DNA of 64,000 nucleotides from assembly GCA_964393035.1 (NCBI GenBank), contig CAYMRX010000001.1, forward strand, positions 124,001-188,000. Direction: 5' to 3'. The notes beneath the pieces were generated by a model, which saw nothing but the letters and a program-made list of their open reading frames with translations, made no database searches and was not told the origin of the DNA. Shown here one piece after another: positions 60,374 through 64,000 of this stretch. Each line of letters begins with the position of its first letter. The first letter of the stretch is position 1. The position numbers were made by a program, and so were the translations under genes. This DNA comes from Tabrizicola_A sp964393035 (GTDB lineage: Bacteria; Pseudomonadota; Alphaproteobacteria; Rhodobacterales; Rhodobacteraceae).

Positions 60374-61027
60374 ATGCTGTGCAAATCGCTTGTTCGCAAC
60401 GTTTTTGCCAGTTTGGCGCTGGTGGTCCTGACAGCCTGCGGCGGTACGCCCAGCTCGGCGCCCTTTGCCCCTGATGCCGCCCTGCAAAGCGCGCGCTATG
60501 TGCATGACGGCCCTTCGGCCATTACCCTGTTCACCGTCGTCAACAACAAGACAGGCGCCGGCGCCCATTCGGGGCTGCTCATCAATGCATCCGAGCGGGT
60601 GCTGTTTGATCCGGCGGGCAGTTTCTACCACCCTCACCTGCCGGAACGGAACGACCTGCACTATGGCTTTTCGGACCGCATGGTGGCCTTCTACATCGAC
60701 TATCATGCCCGCGAGACCTATCGCGTGATCGAGCAGACGGTGATCGTCTCGCCTCAGGTGGCCGAATTGGTCAAGGCGCGGGCCATTGCACGCGGCGCGG
60801 TGGCGAAATCCTTCTGTGCCAATTCGATTGCCGGCATCCTGTCAGATGTGCCGGGTTTCGAGACCATCGGATCGACGATGTTCCCGAACAAGCTGTCAGA
60901 AGCTTTTGGCAGGTTGCCGGGCGTCACCACCCGCACCATCACCGACGACGACGCCGATGACAATCACGGTGTCTTGCTGGTCGATCCGGTGAAGGTGGCC
61001 CCGACGATCAAGATCACAAACCACTAA
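60374..61027 (+). CDS. Lipoprotein with permuted papain-like (NlpC/P60-type) features
   Basis: Predicted lipoprotein of 217 residues; lipobox LTAC with C22. The mature part has GAGAHSGLLI (H65) early and SFCANSIAGIL (C148) later. A His before a Cys suits the circularly permuted NlpC/P60-like fold (LRAT/YaeF type), which would make it a peptidase or acyltransferase in the envelope. This is inferred only from motif order. It follows the oxidase subunit gene by 39 bp, and its end overlaps the convergent azlD gene by 14 bp. Confidence 0.6.
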   Translation: MLCKSLVRNVFASLALVVLTACGGTPSSAPFAPDAALQSARYVHDGPSAITLFTVVNNKTGAGAHSGLLINASERVLFDPAGSFYHPHLPERNDLHYGFSDRMVAFYIDYHARETYRVIEQTVIVSPQVAELVKARAIARGAVAKSFCANSIAGILSDVPGFETIGSTMFPNKLSEAFGRLPGVTTRTITDDDADDNHGVLLVDPVKVAPTIKITNH

Positions 61028-61346
61028 GAATCTGCGGCGCGAGGTAAAACGTCAGCCCGCCCGCCGTAATGGCCGCAATCATGTTGCGGCTGAGGATACC
61101 GGCCAGAACCGTCACGGCGACAGTCGCCAACCGCACCGGATCGGGCACCCCGCCGGTGGCCGGTGGCCATAGCACGGCAGGGGCCACCAGCGCGGGCAGC
61201 ACCGCCACCGCCGTATAGCGCAACGCCCGCACCAGCCACAAAGGCAGCGGGCGGTTGCCAAGGATCCCCAGAAACGAAAAGCGGATCAGATAGGTGGCCA
61301 CGCCCAAGACAGCGACCACGATCCAAAAGGTCGTGCGGTCGATCAT
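61014..61346 (-). CDS. azlD: AzlD-family branched-chain amino-acid exporter subunit
   Basis: Small subunit of the AzlC/AzlD exporter for branched-chain amino acids and analogues. The 110-residue hydrophobic protein has four predicted helices and a conserved TYLIRFSFLGILGNRPLP region. Its ATG is contained in the azlC stop (ATGA), so it is coupled to azlC. Confidence 0.9.
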   Translation of the reverse strand: MIDRTTFWIVVAVLGVATYLIRFSFLGILGNRPLPLWLVRALRYTAVAVLPALVAPAVLWPPATGGVPDPVRLATVAVTVLAGILSRNMIAAITAGGLTFYLAPQILSGL

Positions 61347-62041
61347 GGCTTTTCTCCCCAAGCCTCGGCAATAGCCCCGGCCGCCATCCCTGCCGCCGCG
61401 CCCACCAACAGGCCCGTGCCATAGGGCATGGCCCAAAGCAGGAGCGTGACACCCACAGAAACCACCATGGCGACACCATGCGGCAGGCTGCGCAACATCG
61501 CCGCCGTCATGCCGATGAAGGTGATCGGCATGGCAAAATCCAATCCCCAGCTTTCCGACACCGCCCGCCCCATCTGCACCCCGACGGCCGTGGCAATGTT
61601 CCAGATCGCCGTGATCGGCGCGATGGTGCCAAAGAAATAGGCGGTCTTTTCGGCCAGGGTCAGCTCGGCCCGCTTGTCCAATTCGGCCAGTGACAGGGCA
61701 AAGCTTTGATCCACCAGAAAATAGGCGATGGTGGCGCGGATGCCCAAGGGCGCCGCCCCCAGATGCGGGGTCAAAGCCACGGAATACATCATCATCCGCA
61801 GGTTCACCGCGATGCCCGTGGCAAGGATCACCAGCAAAGGCGCCTGATCCTGCATCAGTTGCAGCGCGGCCAACTGGCTGGCCCCGGCAAAGACGGCAAT
61901 GGAGAAAACCTGCGTCTCCCAAGGGCCAAGCCCTGCCTCGGACGACAGAACGCCAAAGAGCATCGCGAAAGGCACGATGACAACGAAGAAGGGCAGCGCA
62001 TGGGCCGCGCCTTTGAGAAAGGCCTTGCGGGAATTGGGCAT
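61343..62041 (-). CDS. azlC: AzlC-family branched-chain amino-acid exporter
   Basis: Large subunit of the AzlCD exporter, 232 residues, five to six transmembrane helices, with the family sequences PFAMLFGVLSSEAGLGPWE, AGASQLAALQL, NLRMMMYSVALTPHL and DQSFALSLAEL. It carries branched-chain amino acids out of the cell. No strong ribosome site is seen before ATG 62041. The gene is divergent from mobA. Confidence 0.92.
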   Translation of the reverse strand: MPNSRKAFLKGAAHALPFFVVIVPFAMLFGVLSSEAGLGPWETQVFSIAVFAGASQLAALQLMQDQAPLLVILATGIAVNLRMMMYSVALTPHLGAAPLGIRATIAYFLVDQSFALSLAELDKRAELTLAEKTAYFFGTIAPITAIWNIATAVGVQMGRAVSESWGLDFAMPITFIGMTAAMLRSLPHGVAMVVSVGVTLLLWAMPYGTGLLVGAAAGMAAGAIAEAWGEKP

Positions 62042-62111
62042 GGGAGGAAAGCCGCTTGTCGGATCAGGGCTCAGGGCTTACGGCTTTCTGAAGCCAAGCG
62101 AAAGGGGCGGA

Positions 62112-62705
62112 ATGCGGATCTTCGGGGTCATTCTGGCCGGCGGACAGGGGCGGCGGATGGGCGGGGTGGACAAGGCTTTTGTCCGCCTTGCCGGGCGGCC
62201 CTTGGTGGCCCATGTCGCCGACCGGCTGGAGCCGCAGGTGGAGCGTCTGGCGATTTCCGCCAATGGCGATGCCGCGCGTTTTTCTCTGGGCCTGCCCGTT
62301 CTGGCCGATGCGCAGGGGGCGGGGCCGCTTGCGGGTTTGCTGGCGGCGCTGACTTGGGCCAAGCCTCTGGGTGCGACAGCGGTGTTAAGCGCCCCCGTCG
62401 ATGCCCCGTTTCTGCCCGGTGACCTTTGCCCACAGCTTTGCCTTGCGGCAGAGCGCGCGCATGGGGGTCTGGCCATCGCCCATGCAGGCGGGCGGGCGCA
62501 TCCGACCTTTGGCCTCTGGCCGGTGGCTTTGACCGCTGCTTTATCCGATTTCCTTGCCTCAGGCGTGAACCCCAAGGTGATGGATTTCGCCCGCGCGCAT
62601 GGGGCGGTCGAGGCCGCGTTTCCCGATGCGCTGGCCTTTGACAATCTGAACACGCCCGAAGACCTTGCCCGCGCCGAGGCGTTGCTGTCCGGTCGCCCGG
62701 CATGA
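62112..62705 (+). CDS. mobA: Molybdenum cofactor guanylyltransferase
   Basis: Attaches GMP to molybdopterin, giving the bis-MGD form of the cofactor used by DMSO-reductase-family enzymes. The 197-residue protein has the nucleotidyltransferase motif LAGGQGRRMGGVDK, ADAQGAGPLAGLLAAL and LSAPVDAPFLP, then a typical NLNTPEDLARAE end. GGGGCGGA stands directly before ATG 62112. It overlaps the next ORF by four bases (ATGA). Confidence 0.94.
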   Translation: MRIFGVILAGGQGRRMGGVDKAFVRLAGRPLVAHVADRLEPQVERLAISANGDAARFSLGLPVLADAQGAGPLAGLLAALTWAKPLGATAVLSAPVDAPFLPGDLCPQLCLAAERAHGGLAIAHAGGRAHPTFGLWPVALTAALSDFLASGVNPKVMDFARAHGAVEAAFPDALAFDNLNTPEDLARAEALLSGRPA

Positions 62706-62830
62706 GCGGCTTTGACCGGGGGATCGTGGCCGACTGGCCTGCCGCCAGCGGCCCTGTGACCGCCGAAGAAGGCTGGACCCTTGGCGCGGAACATGGGGCG
62801 GATCTGTCCGGGGCGCTGCGATGCGCGTGA
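62702..62830 (+). CDS. 42-residue ORF between mobA and GNAT, possible gene remnant
   Basis: A short ORF (MSGFDRGIVADWPAASG..) starting inside the mobA stop and ending inside the GNAT gene (10-bp overlap). Its first 17 residues resemble the N-terminus of longer Rhodobacterales proteins of molybdopterin clusters that begin with FDRxxVADWSAAS-like sequence; the rest looks unrelated. It may be a truncated remnant, or a coupling peptide that feeds ribosomes to the GNAT gene. Not a confirmed gene. Confidence 0.35.
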   Translation: MSGFDRGIVADWPAASGPVTAEEGWTLGAEHGADLSGALRCA

Positions 62831-63405
62831 CGATCCGGCAGGGCCTGCCCGAACATCTGCGCCCCGATGCGGCGGCGCTCTATTGGCAAGCCTTTGGGGG
62901 CAAGCTGGGCCGGGTGATGGGGCCACGCCCGCGTGCGCTGCGGTTTTTGCAGCGCGTGATCCGCGCCGACCATGCCCTTGTGGCGCTGGGCGCGGAGGGT
63001 CAGCTTTTGGGGCTTGCCGGGTTCAAGACCCCTGCAGGCAGTTTTGCCGGTGGCACAACGGGCGATCTATACGCAGTCTATGGCGCGCTCGGGTTCTTAT
63101 GGCGCCTGCCCCTGCTGACGCTTTTGTCGCGCGAAGTCGACAATGACCGCTTCTTGCTGGACGGAATTTGTGTGGCCCCGGCCGCCCGCGGCCTTGGCAT
63201 CGGCAGCGCGCTCATGGCCGCCATCGAAGCCGAGGCGCAGGCCCGCGGCTATGCCTATGTGCGGCTGGATGTGATCGACAGCAACTGGCGCGCAAGGGCG
63301 CTTTATGAGCGGCTGGGCTATCTGGCGATCAAGACCGATCACTTGGGCCTTCTGCGCCACGCCTTCGGCTTTGACGCGGCCGTGACCATGGTCAAGCCGG
63401 TCTGA
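62821..63405 (+). CDS. GNAT-family N-acetyltransferase
   Basis: Acetyl-CoA-dependent transferase of 194 residues. The GNAT fold is seen in ICVAPAARGLGIGSALMAAIEAEA (acetyl-CoA loop RGLGIG) and the C-terminal DSNWRARALYERLGYL. A central GDLYAVYGALGFLWRLPLLTLL is unusually hydrophobic. Target substrate unknown. The start ATG overlaps the 42-codon ORF that follows mobA. Confidence 0.88.
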   Translation: MRVTIRQGLPEHLRPDAAALYWQAFGGKLGRVMGPRPRALRFLQRVIRADHALVALGAEGQLLGLAGFKTPAGSFAGGTTGDLYAVYGALGFLWRLPLLTLLSREVDNDRFLLDGICVAPAARGLGIGSALMAAIEAEAQARGYAYVRLDVIDSNWRARALYERLGYLAIKTDHLGLLRHAFGFDAAVTMVKPV

Positions 63406-63407
63406 CC

Positions 63408-64000
63408 TCAGTCGAAAATCCCGGTCACCCGCCCCAGCAGCATAAAGGCCTTGACGGTGCGGGTTTCGGCCAGATCGCTCAACTCGCTGTCCGAGGCGGC
63501 CTTTTCGAATTCCTGAAAAATCCTGTCGAAGCTGCGCAGGAAATGGTGGGCCGCGTCCTTGAAGATCGCGTCCTCGCGCATGCGCCCGGCGGTCAGTGCC
63601 AAAGAGGCCCGGTCCCGCACCCCACCCAAGGCCGCAATGCCGCGGCCGCGTTCACCTTGCGCAAAACGCCGCCACAACTCGGGCCGGGCGCGGTCGGGCT
63701 TCAGGTCATCCATAAAGATGCCCTCTTGCGCCAACAGCGTCAGCACATCCTGCGCCGCGCGGATCAACTTTGCGACGTTGCGATCATCAAGCGCTGCGCG
63801 CAGCGCGCGGAAACCAGCCTTGTCATCGGGGCTTTCGGGGAATTGCAGGGCGCGGATGAAATCCGCCGTCGCCAAAGGCAGGTGCAACGCCTCGGCCGGG
63901 GTGCCAAGCGCAAGGCCAGGCTGTTCGGCCTCAGGATCAGGCTGCGGCGCGGCCATCACGGCCTTGCGGTCGGCCGAGGGCACCACCAGCGCCCCATCGC
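63408..64000 (-). CDS. Hypothetical protein, 5' end outside the window
   Basis: The frame reads through to the window end without a stop, so the N-terminus lies beyond base 64000. A GTG at 63986 and further ATG/GTG codons are only internal candidates. The visible roughly 195 residues are acidic and largely helical (GFRALRAALDDRNVAKLIRAAQDVLTLLAQEGIFMDD, HHFLRSFDRIFQEFEKAASDSELSDLAETRTVKAFML), without a recognised domain. It is convergent with the GNAT gene. Confidence 0.7.
   Translation of the reverse strand, partial: DGALVVPSADRKAVMAAPQPDPEAEQPGLALGTPAEALHLPLATADFIRALQFPESPDDKAGFRALRAALDDRNVAKLIRAAQDVLTLLAQEGIFMDDLKPDRARPELWRRFAQGERGRGIAALGGVRDRASLALTAGRMREDAIFKDAAHHFLRSFDRIFQEFEKAASDSELSDLAETRTVKAFMLLGRVTGIFD

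Noticed and set aside
1..64000. CRISPR arrays, insertion sequences, integrases or prophage
   Set aside because: No regularly spaced repeats, transposase motifs or phage structural genes were seen; the only phage-like protein is the isolated CII-like regulator.

Overview
The window reads as chromosomal core genome of an alphaproteobacterium of the order Rhodobacterales (Rhodobacter/Paracoccus/roseobacter type). It is GC-rich with dense, mostly short-gapped genes. Four features support this placement. A SAM/SAH-type riboswitch, a class known from Rhodobacterales, sits before metK. Two ethylmalonyl-CoA pathway genes (ccr, ecm) are linked. The gene orders miaB..phoH-ybeY-corC-lnt, aroA-cmk-rpsA-ihfB-lapA-trpF and gatC-gatA-..-rnpB are typical of the group, and there are many family-specific small proteins (DUF6455, DUF6173, DUF1127, the aa3 oxidase subunit IV peptide). 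I see no prophage, insertion sequence, CRISPR array, rRNA or tRNA gene.

Layout. 0-10 kb: DUF2339 membrane protein, RhlE helicase, a phage-CII-like regulator, thymidine kinase, a DMT exporter, an acyl-CoA synthetase, an LdtR-like MarR regulator and a glycosyltransferase-like protein. 10-24.5 kb: translation and envelope housekeeping (miaB, an OmpA/lipoprotein pair, phoH-ybeY-corC-lnt, riboswitch-metK, trmB, aroA-cmk-rpsA, ihfB-lapA-trpF). 24.5-33 kb: a stand-alone Lrp ligand-binding domain, a RecD-like helicase, ccr, a PlsB-like acyltransferase, ecm, DUF6455 and deoD. 33-42.5 kb: DUF1989, DUF1993, argF-argD, gatC-gatA, a calcium-motif lipoprotein with an amidase, the RNase P RNA, a glycosyltransferase and rpmG. 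42.5-50 kb: Bax-inhibitor-1 protein, DUF1127/LysR, quinone oxidoreductase, a regulator-rich AT-rich gap, an XRE regulator, a HisN-like phosphatase, 8-oxoguanine deaminase, an Imm10-like protein and hemF. 50-64 kb: RsmC-like methyltransferase, clpS, a D,D-carboxypeptidase, Sua5, acyl-CoA dehydrogenase, an MBL hydrolase, rpiB, the cytochrome oxidase peptide, azlCD, mobA, a GNAT and a gene cut by the window end.

How the genes fit together. ccr and ecm catalyse two steps of acetyl-CoA assimilation by the ethylmalonyl-CoA pathway. The PlsB-like acyltransferase, the acyl-CoA synthetase and the acyl-CoA dehydrogenase are further acyl-CoA enzymes. metK, miaB, trmB, rsmC, sua5, gatCA, rnpB, rpsA, rpmG and ybeY cover tRNA/rRNA maturation and translation. 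lnt, the D,D-carboxypeptidase, the amidase, lapA and several lipoproteins serve the envelope.

No clearly new multi-gene system is visible. The most interesting signals are small. They are a four-site operator-like array in front of the XRE gene, two TTTGCA/TGCAAA dyads in the same AT-rich gap, a repeated Cys-bounded module shared by the adjacent OmpA-family protein and lipoprotein, a hairpin-rich 400-bp gap beside the CII-like regulator, a perfect dyad abutting rhlE, a composite intergenic repeat family, and a 42-codon ORF wedged between mobA and a GNAT gene.
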